Assembly (NCBI RefSeq): GCF_041438865.1
Contig: NZ_CP109450.1
Span: 4,106,001 to 4,170,000 of the forward strand
Length of the DNA: 64,000 nucleotides
Origin: Streptomyces sp. NBC_01471
GTDB lineage: Bacteria > Actinomycetota > Actinomycetes > Streptomycetales > Streptomycetaceae
Direction of reading: 5' to 3'
Below the pieces are notes generated by a model. That model had not been told where the DNA came from. It saw only the letters and a list, made by a program, of their open reading frames with translations, and ran no database searches. The position numbers and the translations under genes are program-made. Shown one piece after another: positions 8,372 through 17,157 of this stretch (the stretch's first letter is position 1; each line of letters opens with the position of its first letter).

Positions 8372-8626
8372 GTGTCATGCCCTGCCCGGCGCCGTGCAGG
8401 GCTGTGGCGATCCGGCCTCCGGCCGGTCACCGGCCGCTCGCGCGGGGCCGTCTGCCGGGCCCTCAGGGCTTGTTGGGGGGCGTCCGATTCCGCCCTGTCG
8501 TCCCGTTGTCGGTGCGCTGCCGGAGGCTCAGCGTGTGCCGCTGGTTACGTCTCGCACAGCAGTGCAATTGCACATATTAAATTGGGCCGTTGTAGGAAGG
8601 GGTTAAGTTCAGTACTTATCAAAACT

Positions 8627-8686
8627 CTTTCCGTGACACCCGTCACATGGCGGGGCACTTGCCAAACCTGAGCCTGTCACGGAAAG
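8627..8686. repeat. Perfect 12-bp inverted repeat with nested repeats
   Basis: CTTTCCGTGACA at 8627-8638 is repeated inverted at 8675-8686 with 36 bases between. GTGAC/GTCAC pairs (8633-8637 and 8642-8646) nest inside the left arm. It lies in the gap 8372-8705 between the bldC terminator and the end of the small minus-strand gene. It could be an operator or a 3'-end structure of that gene; nothing else is visible in the gap. Confidence 0.6.
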
Positions 8687-8705
8687 ACCCGGTGGGCGTC
8701 ATGGT

Positions 8706-8873
8706 TCACCGGCGCGCCGGGGGCCGGCCCTCCTCGGTGGCGGACGGCTCCATCGCCAGCCGCAGCAGCCGGTGGCAGACCGCGCAGTGCCGGGTGAGGT
8801 GGCGGTAGCCCACAGCGGCCGCCAGATGGGCGCGCAGCAGCGCCCGCGTCTCGTGTCGCGCCGCAGTCGTCAT
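8706..8873 (-). CDS. Small Cys/His-containing protein (DUF6274-like)
   Basis: A 55-residue protein with two helices rich in R, H, A and L, followed by 'HLTRHCAVCHRLLRLAM' (CxxC with flanking His, possibly metal-binding). I recognise it tentatively as the short Streptomyces protein family labelled DUF6274. ATG 8873 is preceded by a G-rich stretch at acceptable distance. The longer in-frame extension reads through the tRNA-Asp terminator and cannot be real. It lies downstream of tRNA-Asp on the same strand. Confidence 0.6.
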   Translation of the reverse strand: MTTAARHETRALLRAHLAAAVGYRHLTRHCAVCHRLLRLAMEPSATEEGRPPARR

Positions 8874-9010
8874 ACGCCGACCCCCTGCCGCCCTCCGGGC
8901 CGTGGCAGCCTGCCGCCCGGCCGCCCTGCGAACCCCTGCTGTCTGTCTGAAGTACCCGCGGGCGGGACGCGCCGTCAAGACGCGTGCGCGGGCGGCGGGG
9001 GGCCGGAACG

Positions 9011-9051
9011 GCAGAAGGGCCCGCATCCGGCGAGGATGCGGGCCCTTCTGC
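9011..9051 (-). terminator. Terminator hairpin after tRNA-Asp
   Basis: A perfect 18-bp stem (9011-9028 with 9034-9051) and a 5-base loop, 16 bases beyond the 3' end of tRNA-Asp. It presumably ends that tRNA transcript. Confidence 0.85.
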
Positions 9052-9066
9052 TGTGCTCTTCTACTG

Positions 9067-9141
9067 CGGTCCTGACGGGATTTGAACCCGCGGCCTCCAC
9101 CTTGACAGGGTGGCGAGCACTCCAAACTGCTCCACAGGACC
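9067..9141 (-). tRNA. tRNA-Asp (GTC)
   Basis: A 75-nt cloverleaf with acceptor stem GGTCCTG/CAGGACC, anticodon loop CTGTCAA (anticodon GTC), and a T-arm with GGTTCAAATCC. CCA is not encoded. It is identical to the tRNA-Asp at 14539-14613. Confidence 0.96.
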
Positions 9142-9251
9142 AGGTTTCGCAGCCCCGCTGTACGAGAGACTCGCACGGTGTCGCTTCCGCTTGGCTGCGA
9201 GACAGACTGTACAGGAGGTCGGGGCCCCCGGTCGAACCGGCTGCGAACCGC

Positions 9252-12200
9252 TCAGCGGACCCCCGCGACCACCGCGTCGATGGCCTTCACGATGCGCTTG
9301 TCCGAGACCGTCTGCGCGGTGCCGAGGGCATGCGCGAAGTAGCTCACCCGCAGCTCCTCGATCATCCAGCGGATGTCGAGCGCCTCCTTGGGCACCGGCC
9401 GCCCCTGCGGCAGCTGCTCAAGCAGCCAGGCGTACTCGTCCTGCATCTCGTGGACCTTCTCCATCCGCGTGGTGTCGCGCTGGACGGCCGTAGGCATCTG
9501 CTGGAGGCGGCGGTCGGCCGCGACCAGATAGCGCATCAGGTCCGGCAGCCTGCGCAGCCCGGTGGCGGTGACGAAGCCCGGCTTGATGAGCGTCGCCAAC
9601 TGGGTCCGCACATCCGCCAGGTTGGCGACGAGCACCAGGCTGCTGGTGGACTTCAGACGGCGCTCGGCCGCCTGCCAGGCCGCCAGGATCTGCTGGACCT
9701 GGTCGACCGTCCTGATGGTCGTCTCGACGAGGTCGGCGCGCACCTTCTCGTACAGCTTCCGGTACGACTCCTCGTCCCAGGCGGGCCCGCCGTGGTCAGC
9801 GATCAGCTGGTCCGCCGCCGCCATGGCGCAGTCCTCGAAGAGCGCCTGGACCGAGCCGTGCGGGTTGCGGGACAGGGCCAGCTTGGCCTGGTTGCTGAGC
9901 CGGTCGGACGCGAACTTGGCCGGATTCACCGGGATGTTGAGCAGGATGAGCCTGCGGGTGCCCCGCCACATCGCCTGCTGCTGTTCGGCCTGGGTGTCGA
10001 AGAGCTGTACGGATACGCTCCCGCCCGCGTCGACCAGGGCCGGGAAGGCGCGGACCGGCTGGCCGGCCCGCCTGGTCTCGAAGACGCGGGAGAGCGTGCC
10101 GACCGTCCAGTCGGTGAGCCCGGTCCGCTCGACCGACTCGCCGGCCGGGCCCGCGGTCGCCGCTGCCGCCTTGGAGATCGCCTGGCGGGCCTTGGGGCGA
10201 AGCCGGAGCTTGAGGGCTTCCAGGTCCTTGTCCTCGGCCACGTTGCGGCGACGCTCGTCCACGATCCGGAAGGTGATCTTGAGGTGGTCCGGCACCCGGG
10301 AGAGGTCGAAGTCCTCGGCCGTGACCGGGACGCCGACCATGCGCTGGAGCTCCCGCGCGAGCGTCAGCGGCAGCGGTTCCTGGAGGGGTACCGCGCGGTC
10401 CAGGAAGGCGCCGGCGTAGTTCGGCGCGGGCACGTAGTGGCGGCGGACCGGCTTGGGCAGGGAGCGGATCAGCTCGGTGACCACCTCTTCGCGCAGCCCC
10501 GGGATCTGCCAGTCGAAGCCCTCCGGCGTCACCTGGTTGAGCACCTGGAGCGGGATGTGGACCGTGACGCCGTCCGCGTCCGCGCCGGGCTCGAACTGGT
10601 ACGTCACCCGGAACTTCAGCTTCCCCTGCCGCCAGGAGTCCGGATAGTCGTCCTTGGTGACGGCTCCGGCCTTCTCGGTGATCAGCATCGAGCGCTCGAA
10701 GTCGAGCGCCTCGGGCTCGTCCCGCTGCTTGTGCTTCCACCAGGAGTCGAAGTGCGCGCCGGAGACGACGTGTTCGGGGATCCGCCCGTCGTAGAAGTCG
10801 AAGAGGGTCTCGTCGTCCACCAGGATGTCGCGCCGCCGTGCGCGGTGCTCCAACTCCTCGACCTCGGCGAGAAGTCTGCGGTTGGCCGCGAAGAACTTGT
10901 GGTGCGTGCGCCAGTCACCCTCGACCAGTGCGTTGCGAATGAAAAGTTCCCGGCTGGTCTCCGGGTCGATCCGGCCGTAGTTGATCTTGCGCTGGGCGAC
11001 GATCGGGACGCCGTACAGCGTGACCCGCTCGTACGCCATCACCGCGGCCTGGTCCTTCTCCCAGTGCGGCTCGCTGTACGTGCGCTTCACCAGGTGCTGG
11101 GCCAGTGGTTCGATCCACTCCGGCTCGACCTTGGCGTTGACCCTGGCCCACAGCCGTGAGGTCTCCACCAGCTCGGCGGACATGATGAAGCGCGGCTGCT
11201 TCTTGAAGAGCGCCGAGCCGGGGAAGACCGCGAACTTCGCGTTGCGGGCGCCCAGATACTCGTTCTTCTCGGTGTCCTTGAGCCCGATGTGCGAGAGCAG
11301 CCCGGCGAGGAGCGAGGTGTGCACCGCCTGCTCGGGCGCGTCCTCCTCGTTCAGCCGGATACCCATGGTCCTGGCGACCGAGCGCAGCTGCGCGTAGATG
11401 TCCTGCCACTCACGGATCCGCAGGAAGTTCAGGTACTCCTGCTTGCACATCCGGCGGAAGCTGGAGGAGCCGCGCTCCTTCTGCTGGTCGCGGAGGTAGC
11501 GCCAGAGGTTGAGGAAGGCGAGGAAGTCGGAGGTCTCGTCCTTGAAGCGGGCGTGCTGCTGGTCGGCCTGCGTCTGCTTCTCCGCCGGGCGCTCGCGCGG
11601 GTCCTGGATGGAGAGCGCGGCGGCGATGACCATGACCTCGCTGACGCAGCCGTTCCGGTCGGCCTCCAGGACCATCCGGGCCAGCCGCGGGTCGACGGGC
11701 AGCTGGCTGAGCTTGCGCCCCTCCTCGGTGAGCCGCCGCTTGGGGTCCTTCTCCTTGGGGTCCAGCGCGCCGAGTTCCTGGAGCAGCTGGACACCGTCGC
11801 GGATGTTGCGGTGGTCCGGCGGGTCGATGAAGGGGAACTTCTCGATGTCACCGAGGCCGGCCGCGGTCATCTGGAGGATGACGGATGCCAGGTTCGTACG
11901 GAGGATCTCGGGGTCGGTGAACTCCGGGCGGGTGAGGAAGTCGTCCTCGGTGTACAGCCGGATGCAGATGCCGTCCGACGTACGGCCGCAGCGGCCCTTG
12001 CGCTGGTTGGCGCTGGCCTGCGAGATCCGCTCGATGGGCAGCCGCTGGACCTTGGTGCGGTGGCTGTAGCGGGAGATACGGGCGGTGCCCGGGTCGATCA
12101 CGTACTTGATGCCGGGGACGGTCAGTGAGGTCTCGGCGACGTTGGTGGCGAGCACCACCCGTCTGCCGCCGCCGGAGGGCCGCTGGAACACCCGGTGCTG

Positions 12201-13187
12201 CTCGGCGTGCGACAGCCGTGCGTACAGCGGCAGTACCTCGGTGCGGCGCAGGTTCCGTTTGTTCAGTGCGTCGGCGGTGTCCCGGATCTCGCGCTCGCCG
12301 GAGAGGAAGACCAGCACATCGCCCGAGCCCTCGCCCTGCAGCTCGTCGACCGCTTCGCAGATGGCGGTGATCTGGTCCCGGTCGCCGTCGTCGCCCTCCT
12401 CCTCCAGGAGCGGGCGGTAGCGCACCTCGACCGGGTACGTACGGCCGCTGACCTCGACCACCGGGGCGTCGCCGAAGTGCCGGGCGAAGCGCTGCGGGTC
12501 GATGGTGGCCGAGGTGATGACGACCTTCAGATCAGGCCGCTTCGGCAGCAGCTGGGCCAGGTACCCCAGCAGGAAGTCGATGTTGAGCGACCGCTCGTGC
12601 GCCTCGTCGATGATGATCGTGTCGTACGCGCGCAGCTCGCGGTCCGTCTGGATCTCGGCGAGGAGGATGCCGTCCGTCATCAGCTTGATGAAGGTGGCTT
12701 CCTGGTCGACCTGGTCGGTGAAGCGGACCTTCCAGCCGACCGCCTCGCCCAGCGGGGTGTTCATCTCGTCCGCGATGCGCTCGGCGACCGTACGCGCGGC
12801 GATCCGGCGGGGCTGGGTGTGGCCGATCATGCCCCGGACCCCGCGCCCCAGCTCCAGACAGATCTTCGGGATCTGGGTGGTCTTGCCCGACCCGGTCTCA
12901 CCGGCGACGATCACCACCTGGTGATCCCGTATCGCCTCGGCGATCTCGTCCTTCTTCCGGCTGACCGGAAGCTGCTCGGGGTAGCTGACGGCGGGCACCC
13001 GGGCAGCCCGGCGCGCCATGCGGGCGGTGGACTTCTCCGCGTCGGCGGCGATCTGGTCCAGCGCGGCCTGCCGGGCCTCTGGTTTACGGATACGGCGGGC
13101 GCCCTCCAGGCGTCGGCCGAGCCGGTGCGCGTCGCGCAGCGACAGCTCGTTGAGCGTGGCCTGGATATCAGCGAAGGAAGTAGACAT
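9252..13187 (-). CDS. hrpA: DEAH-box ATP-dependent RNA helicase HrpA
   Basis: A 1311-residue helicase, full length for HrpA. The N-terminal RecA domain has Walker A GETGSGKTT (residues 96-104), DEAH (194-197) and 'TSATID' near 227. The second RecA domain contains 'NVAETSLTVPGI' and the arginine-finger region 'QRKGRCGRTSDG'. HA2/OB-like segments follow, with the long HrpA-specific C-terminal region (DUF3418) from about residue 700. HrpA proteins remodel RNA and, in E. coli, rescue stalled ribosomes. The gene diverges from the membrane-protein gene at 13288, leaving 100 bases of shared promoter region. Confidence 0.96.
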   Translation of the reverse strand: MSTSFADIQATLNELSLRDAHRLGRRLEGARRIRKPEARQAALDQIAADAEKSTARMARRAARVPAVSYPEQLPVSRKKDEIAEAIRDHQVVIVAGETGSGKTTQIPKICLELGRGVRGMIGHTQPRRIAARTVAERIADEMNTPLGEAVGWKVRFTDQVDQEATFIKLMTDGILLAEIQTDRELRAYDTIIIDEAHERSLNIDFLLGYLAQLLPKRPDLKVVITSATIDPQRFARHFGDAPVVEVSGRTYPVEVRYRPLLEEEGDDGDRDQITAICEAVDELQGEGSGDVLVFLSGEREIRDTADALNKRNLRRTEVLPLYARLSHAEQHRVFQRPSGGGRRVVLATNVAETSLTVPGIKYVIDPGTARISRYSHRTKVQRLPIERISQASANQRKGRCGRTSDGICIRLYTEDDFLTRPEFTDPEILRTNLASVILQMTAAGLGDIEKFPFIDPPDHRNIRDGVQLLQELGALDPKEKDPKRRLTEEGRKLSQLPVDPRLARMVLEADRNGCVSEVMVIAAALSIQDPRERPAEKQTQADQQHARFKDETSDFLAFLNLWRYLRDQQKERGSSSFRRMCKQEYLNFLRIREWQDIYAQLRSVARTMGIRLNEEDAPEQAVHTSLLAGLLSHIGLKDTEKNEYLGARNAKFAVFPGSALFKKQPRFIMSAELVETSRLWARVNAKVEPEWIEPLAQHLVKRTYSEPHWEKDQAAVMAYERVTLYGVPIVAQRKINYGRIDPETSRELFIRNALVEGDWRTHHKFFAANRRLLAEVEELEHRARRRDILVDDETLFDFYDGRIPEHVVSGAHFDSWWKHKQRDEPEALDFERSMLITEKAGAVTKDDYPDSWRQGKLKFRVTYQFEPGADADGVTVHIPLQVLNQVTPEGFDWQIPGLREEVVTELIRSLPKPVRRHYVPAPNYAGAFLDRAVPLQEPLPLTLARELQRMVGVPVTAEDFDLSRVPDHLKITFRIVDERRRNVAEDKDLEALKLRLRPKARQAISKAAAATAGPAGESVERTGLTDWTVGTLSRVFETRRAGQPVRAFPALVDAGGSVSVQLFDTQAEQQQAMWRGTRRLILLNIPVNPAKFASDRLSNQAKLALSRNPHGSVQALFEDCAMAAADQLIADHGGPAWDEESYRKLYEKVRADLVETTIRTVDQVQQILAAWQAAERRLKSTSSLVLVANLADVRTQLATLIKPGFVTATGLRRLPDLMRYLVAADRRLQQMPTAVQRDTTRMEKVHEMQDEYAWLLEQLPQGRPVPKEALDIRWMIEELRVSYFAHALGTAQTVSDKRIVKAIDAVVAGVR

Positions 13188-13287
13188 ACCTGATCCAGGA
13201 TCTCACCCTGCGCAACCCGCTGGCGAACGGATTTGGACGCCCGTTTATGTACACGTATGTCCGCGATGCGTGGTTTAGCTTGGTTCC

Positions 13288-14355
13288 ATGTCGGACGAGA
13301 CGGAACACCACGGCGCCCACAGCGCCCACGGCAGGCATCCGACCGGGGCCGAACGGTGGGAGGCGTTCCGGAAGTCGCCCTTCGTGCCGGCGACCGTGCT
13401 GCTGTTCATCCTGGCCGCCGCCGCCGGGCTCTTCGCCGGTTCGTACACGTACTTCATGGCGAACCCGACCCCGCACCGCGTACCGACCGCCGTCGTCGGC
13501 CCCTACGGATCGCCCACCGGGAAGCGGTTCATCGACGGGATGGAGAAGGCCCTCGACGCCTCGCTGAAGCTGCATGTGTACGGGACGGACGCCCAGGCGC
13601 GGCGGGCCGTGGACCAGCAGAAGGTCTTCGCGGTCGTGCATGTACGGAGCAGTGCGGTGCAGCTCGACGTGTCCGGGGCGTCCGGTGCCTCGGTCGCGCA
13701 GGTGCTCGTGGAGTCCGCCCCCGCGGTGGCGAAGGCGACCGGCGTGCCGGTCCGGGTGAAGGACGTCAACCCGCTCCAGAAGGGCGATCCGCGGGGGCTC
13801 GCGCTCTTCTACATCTCACTGGCCGCGGTGATCGTCGGTTTCGTCGGCGCGATCCAGCTCTCCGTGCACGCCCGCGGTCTGAATCCGGCGGAGCGCATCG
13901 CGTACATCGTCGCCAACGCGCTGCTCGGAGCCTTCGCCATCGCCGCCGTCGTCGACTGGCTGCTGGGCGCGCTGGATCTGCCGTTCGTGGAGTCGTGGCT
14001 GATCCTGGCCTTCACGATGTTCACGTCCGGCATGGTCTTCACGATGTTCAACACCCTCATCGGCCGCTGGGCGATGCTCCCCACCTGGGGGCTGATGGTG
14101 CTGCTCGGCAACCCGTCGTCGGGCGGCGCGGTGTCCTGGCCGCTGCTTCCCTCGACGCTGGGCCGCATCGGCCAGTGGCTGCCGCCGGGCGCCTCGGTCA
14201 ATGCCCAGCACACCGCTGTCTACTTCGGCGGCTACCAGCACGCCTTCCCGTTCCTGGTGCTCGCCGGGTGGTCGCTGGTGTCGTGTGCCGTCTTCTGGAC
14301 CTGGCGCCACCGGCACCCGGGCGGGCGTACGGTGCTGGGCGGCCGGCGGGCGTAG
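13288..14355 (+). CDS. Membrane protein, ABC-2 permease/DUF3533-like
   Basis: A 355-residue protein with one helix at about residues 33-55, an extracytoplasmic domain of some 120 residues, and then five or six helices (about 185-340). This is the layout of YhgE/Pip or ABC-2-type export permeases (DUF3533). No ATPase gene is adjacent, so a partner cannot be named. ATG 13288 was chosen from the coding start and lies in the divergent region with hrpA. A short near-palindrome (TGTACACGTATGT) at about 13247 could be an operator. It may share the bidirectional terminator at 14378-14400 with the tRNA cluster. Confidence 0.75.
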   Translation: MSDETEHHGAHSAHGRHPTGAERWEAFRKSPFVPATVLLFILAAAAGLFAGSYTYFMANPTPHRVPTAVVGPYGSPTGKRFIDGMEKALDASLKLHVYGTDAQARRAVDQQKVFAVVHVRSSAVQLDVSGASGASVAQVLVESAPAVAKATGVPVRVKDVNPLQKGDPRGLALFYISLAAVIVGFVGAIQLSVHARGLNPAERIAYIVANALLGAFAIAAVVDWLLGALDLPFVESWLILAFTMFTSGMVFTMFNTLIGRWAMLPTWGLMVLLGNPSSGGAVSWPLLPSTLGRIGQWLPPGASVNAQHTAVYFGGYQHAFPFLVLAGWSLVSCAVFWTWRHRHPGGRTVLGGRRA

Positions 14356-14377
14356 CGCAACCCCGGAATACACGAAA

Positions 14378-14400
14378 AGCCCCGACGCGCCGTCGGGGCT
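14378..14400. terminator. Bidirectional terminator, tRNA cluster and membrane-protein gene
   Basis: AGCCCCGAC / GTCGGGGCT forms a 9-bp stem with a 5-base loop. On the minus strand it is followed by TTTTCG, so it is an intrinsic terminator for the tRNA-Glu/Asp/Phe transcript. It also ends the plus-strand gene. Confidence 0.88.
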
Positions 14401-14410
14401 CTCGAAGTAA

Positions 14411-14487
14411 TGGTGGCTGGGGCCGGGATCGAACCGGCGACCTATCGCTTTTCAGGCGATCGCTCGTACCAACTGAGCTACCCAGCC
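14411..14487 (-). tRNA. tRNA-Phe (GAA)
   Basis: A cloverleaf with acceptor GGCTGGG/CCCAGCC, anticodon loop CTGAAAA (anticodon GAA) and GGTTCGATCC in the T-arm. The CCA end is encoded (14411-14413). It is the last gene of a three-tRNA minus-strand cluster. Confidence 0.96.
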
Positions 14488-14538
14488 TTGGGGTATCCCC
14501 TGCTCGAAGAGCTTGGGGAAGCAGCGGTGACGCTGCAG

Positions 14539-14613
14539 CGGTCCTGACGGGATTTGAACCCGCGGCCTCCACCTTGACAGGGTGGCGAGCACTCCAAACT
14601 GCTCCACAGGACC
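14539..14613 (-). tRNA. tRNA-Asp (GTC), second copy
   Basis: 75 nt, base-for-base identical to the tRNA-Asp at 9067-9141, with anticodon GTC and no encoded CCA. It lies between tRNA-Glu and tRNA-Phe. Confidence 0.96.
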
Positions 14614-14652
14614 AAGCAATGTGCGAGAAATATTCTCGCACACAGTTGTGCG

Positions 14653-14725
14653 TGCCCCCAACGGGATTCGAACCCGTGCTACCGCCTTGAAAGGGCGGCG
14701 TCCTGGGCCACTAGACGATGAGGGC
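14653..14725 (-). tRNA. tRNA-Glu (TTC)
   Basis: A 73-nt cloverleaf with acceptor GCCCTCA/TGGGGGC-type pairing, anticodon loop CTTTCAA (anticodon TTC) and GGTTCGAATCC in the T-arm. It is the first gene of the minus-strand cluster. Confidence 0.95.
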
Positions 14726-14806
14726 TAAGGGCCCGCCTGGGCGCTTTGCAGCGCGTCGGGGACGTCCCGAAGCATATGGGATGGCGGCGCCGTTCGCCAA
14801 AACGGT

Positions 14807-16432
14807 TTAGCGCGGAGTGCGCGAGGGCTTGGCTCCCGGCAGGTTGTCGTCCGGCAGATGCCTGCTGACCTCGGCCGTCGTCAGGCCGAGACCGCCCAGC
14901 GTGATCTCGTCCCAGGCCTGCAGGTGCCGGGTCGACCGGTCCAGGTAGAGCACCGAAGCGAGCACCTTCTCCGGGTGCTTGTTCTGTACGGCGCGCAGAC
15001 CGCCGCCGCCCGTCGAGCCCTCCACCTTCAGCCGGGTGCCGAGGGGGAGCAGCTGGTTCTCGCGGTGGTGGACGTGCCCGGCGAGCACCAGCGGGACCGT
15101 GCCGTCCGTCTCGCGGGCCGCCTGCGGCTCGTGCGCGACCGCGATGTCGACGGGGGTGCCGGCCTCCTTCTGGTCCCGGATGGCGGAGGCGAGCCGGATT
15201 CCGGCCAGCCGCTCGGCCGCGTCACCGCCGGGCACGACCGAGCGGTCCGGGGTGAACTGCGGGTCGCCGGTCCCCGCGATCCGCAGCCCACCGACCGTCA
15301 CGGCGCTGCCGTTGTCGAGCACGTGCACGTTCCTGAGGTGCTTCAGATACTTCTGCGTGGTGGCCGAGTCATGGTTGCCACGGACCCACACGTACGGCGC
15401 GCCCAGATCCCGTACCGGGTCGAGGAAGGTGTTCTCGGCGGCGCTCCCGTGGTCCATCGTGTCGCCGGAGTCGATGATCACGTCGATCTTGTACTGCTTC
15501 ACGAGCGAGCCGATGATCTGCCACGACGCCGGGTTGAGATGGATGTCGGAGACGTGCAGGACGCGGATCGTGCCGGGGTCCGGCTGGTAGGCGGGGAGGG
15601 TCGACGTGGCGTCGTACAGCTTCGTCACGTTGGTCACGAGGCGGGCCAACTCCTGCTGGTACACGTCGAATTCCGTGACGATCGAGCGCGCGTTGCCGAC
15701 CACCTGCGGGGCGGACGAGAGCAGCCCGGAGAACTTCGGCTCCAGCAGGGACTTGGGGTTCCAGGTCGCGTACGCGGTGGCGCCCGAAGCGGCGAGGAGC
15801 ACGAGCGCGAGGCCGCCGGCCGCCAGGGCGCGGCGCGGCCTGCGGTAGACGACCAGGCCGAGCGCGGTGGCGCCGATCACCACGGCGGCGCAGGACCGGG
15901 CGGCCAGGTCGAGGGTGCTGTGCTCGACGTCGTGGGCGATCTCGGTCTGGAGGCCGGAAATCCGTTCGGGGTGTTCCACCAGGGCCTGGGAGCGGACCGG
16001 GTCGAGGCGGTCCACGTCGACGTCGAGCCGGATGGGGGCGGTGTGCGAGTCGAGTTCGAGCGCACCGAGCGGTGCGACGTTGATCTTGGTGCCGCCGGTG
16101 AGCGAGGGCCGCAGCGTCATGGTGGTGTCCATCGGGCCGACCTGCGACCGGACGTTGCCGACGACCAGCAGCCCCAGCCAGGCGCCGAGCAGGACGACGG
16201 CGACCATGACCGGCCCCCGGACCCAGGGGTGCGGACGAGGGGCGAGGGAGAGCTCGGGCGGCGCGGAGCGGGGGCGTGCGGTCCGGGTGCCGCCGGTGCG
16301 TGGCCGTCCGGCGCGTGGCCCCCGGATGCGGGGACGGCGCGCGCTCAGTGCCCGGAGTTGCCGTAGTCGATCGGCGGCGGCCATTTGTGCGGTATGCCCA
16401 CGGGGTGGAAGTCCCATGCGGACCCGGCGCAT
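14807..16432 (-). CDS. Membrane-anchored metallophosphoesterase
   Basis: A 541-residue protein. The first 70 residues are basic and Pro/Arg-rich, followed by one helix (about 75-95), an external domain, a second pair of helices near 200-240, and then a calcineurin-like phosphoesterase domain from about residue 290. The metal-site blocks are present in order: DIHLNP, SGDTMD, VRGNHD, VAHEP and GHVHHR. It should hydrolyse a phosphomonoester or diester outside the membrane; the substrate is unknown. In-frame ATGs at 16417 and 16384 are alternatives, none with a clear Shine-Dalgarno. It is divergent to the metallopeptidase gene at 16460, so the starts may overlap the shared promoter. Confidence 0.85.
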   Translation of the reverse strand: MRRVRMGLPPRGHTAQMAAADRLRQLRALSARRPRIRGPRAGRPRTGGTRTARPRSAPPELSLAPRPHPWVRGPVMVAVVLLGAWLGLLVVGNVRSQVGPMDTTMTLRPSLTGGTKINVAPLGALELDSHTAPIRLDVDVDRLDPVRSQALVEHPERISGLQTEIAHDVEHSTLDLAARSCAAVVIGATALGLVVYRRPRRALAAGGLALVLLAASGATAYATWNPKSLLEPKFSGLLSSAPQVVGNARSIVTEFDVYQQELARLVTNVTKLYDATSTLPAYQPDPGTIRVLHVSDIHLNPASWQIIGSLVKQYKIDVIIDSGDTMDHGSAAENTFLDPVRDLGAPYVWVRGNHDSATTQKYLKHLRNVHVLDNGSAVTVGGLRIAGTGDPQFTPDRSVVPGGDAAERLAGIRLASAIRDQKEAGTPVDIAVAHEPQAARETDGTVPLVLAGHVHHRENQLLPLGTRLKVEGSTGGGGLRAVQNKHPEKVLASVLYLDRSTRHLQAWDEITLGGLGLTTAEVSRHLPDDNLPGAKPSRTPR

Positions 16433-16459
16433 ACGGGGGAACTACGGGACAATGGGCGG

Positions 16460-16810
16460 GTGCTGGAGATGACGCGTGAGGAGTTCGAGGAACTGGTCGC
16501 CGAGGCGCTGGACCGCATCCCGCCGGAGCTGACCCGGCTGATGGACAACGTCGCGGTGTTCGTCGACGACGAGCCGGCCTCCGACGACCCGGAGCTGCTC
16601 GGTCTCTACGAAGGGACACCGCTGACGGACCGCGGCGAGTGGTACGCGGGTGTCCTGCCGGACCGGATCACGATCTACCGGGGGCCGACGCTGCGGATGT
16701 GCGCCTCCCGGGAGGAGGCGGTGGCCGAGACGGAGATCACCGTGGTGCACGAGATCGCGCACCACTTCGGGATCGACGACGAACGGCTGCACGCGCTGGG
16801 GTACGGCTGA
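16460..16810 (+). CDS. Small zinc metallopeptidase (minimal zincin, COG3824-like)
   Basis: A 116-residue protein with the zinc-binding HExxH motif in 'VVHEIAHHFGIDDERLHALGYG' at the C-terminus. The downstream D/E would complete the site as in minimal gluzincin-like proteins. The N-terminal half is helical (FEELVAEALDRIPPEL). It has no signal peptide, so it acts inside the cell; the substrate is unknown. GTG 16460 is preferred; ATG 16469 is an alternative. Length and motif position match the actinobacterial family. Confidence 0.88.
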   Translation: MLEMTREEFEELVAEALDRIPPELTRLMDNVAVFVDDEPASDDPELLGLYEGTPLTDRGEWYAGVLPDRITIYRGPTLRMCASREEAVAETEITVVHEIAHHFGIDDERLHALGYG

Positions 16811-17157
16811 GCGGGGTGCCGAGGTGCCCGGTGCGGCGGGCTTCGCGCTCCTGGTGACTCGCCCCTTCGCGCCCCTTCGTGCCCGTTCTCGCCCCTTCTC
16901 GGTTTCCCGGTTCGGGTTTCCCGGTTCGGTTTCCCGGCTCGGCTTTCCGGCTTGGCTTCTGGTCAGGCGGCTTTGCCCTCTTGAGGGGTGTTCCGCTCGT
17001 CCTGACGGGTTGTTCCGCCTGTGCGCGGGGGTTCCGCCGTACAGCGCGCCGCCGGGGTGGTGTCCGTTCGGCGGGCCGCCGGGGCGTGTCCCTTCCGGGG
17101 GCCGGGGAGTTGGGCAGGGCGGTCCCGCCCAGCCCGCTCCCTCCGGAGGTGCGCCCC
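16811..17157 (+). repeat. Non-coding gap with degenerate 15-bp tandem repeats
   Basis: From about 16858 to 16967 the sequence is a run of related pyrimidine-rich words (GCCCCTTCGC-, then TTTCCCGGTTCGG-type units of about 15 bp, three to four copies). No gene is supported here. The GGAGG at 17145 belongs to the next gene. Confidence 0.6.

Noticed and set aside
8772..11159. 795-residue plus-strand frame across tRNA-Asp and hrpA
   Set aside because: It reads through a terminator and a tRNA and is antisense to a clear HrpA sequence.
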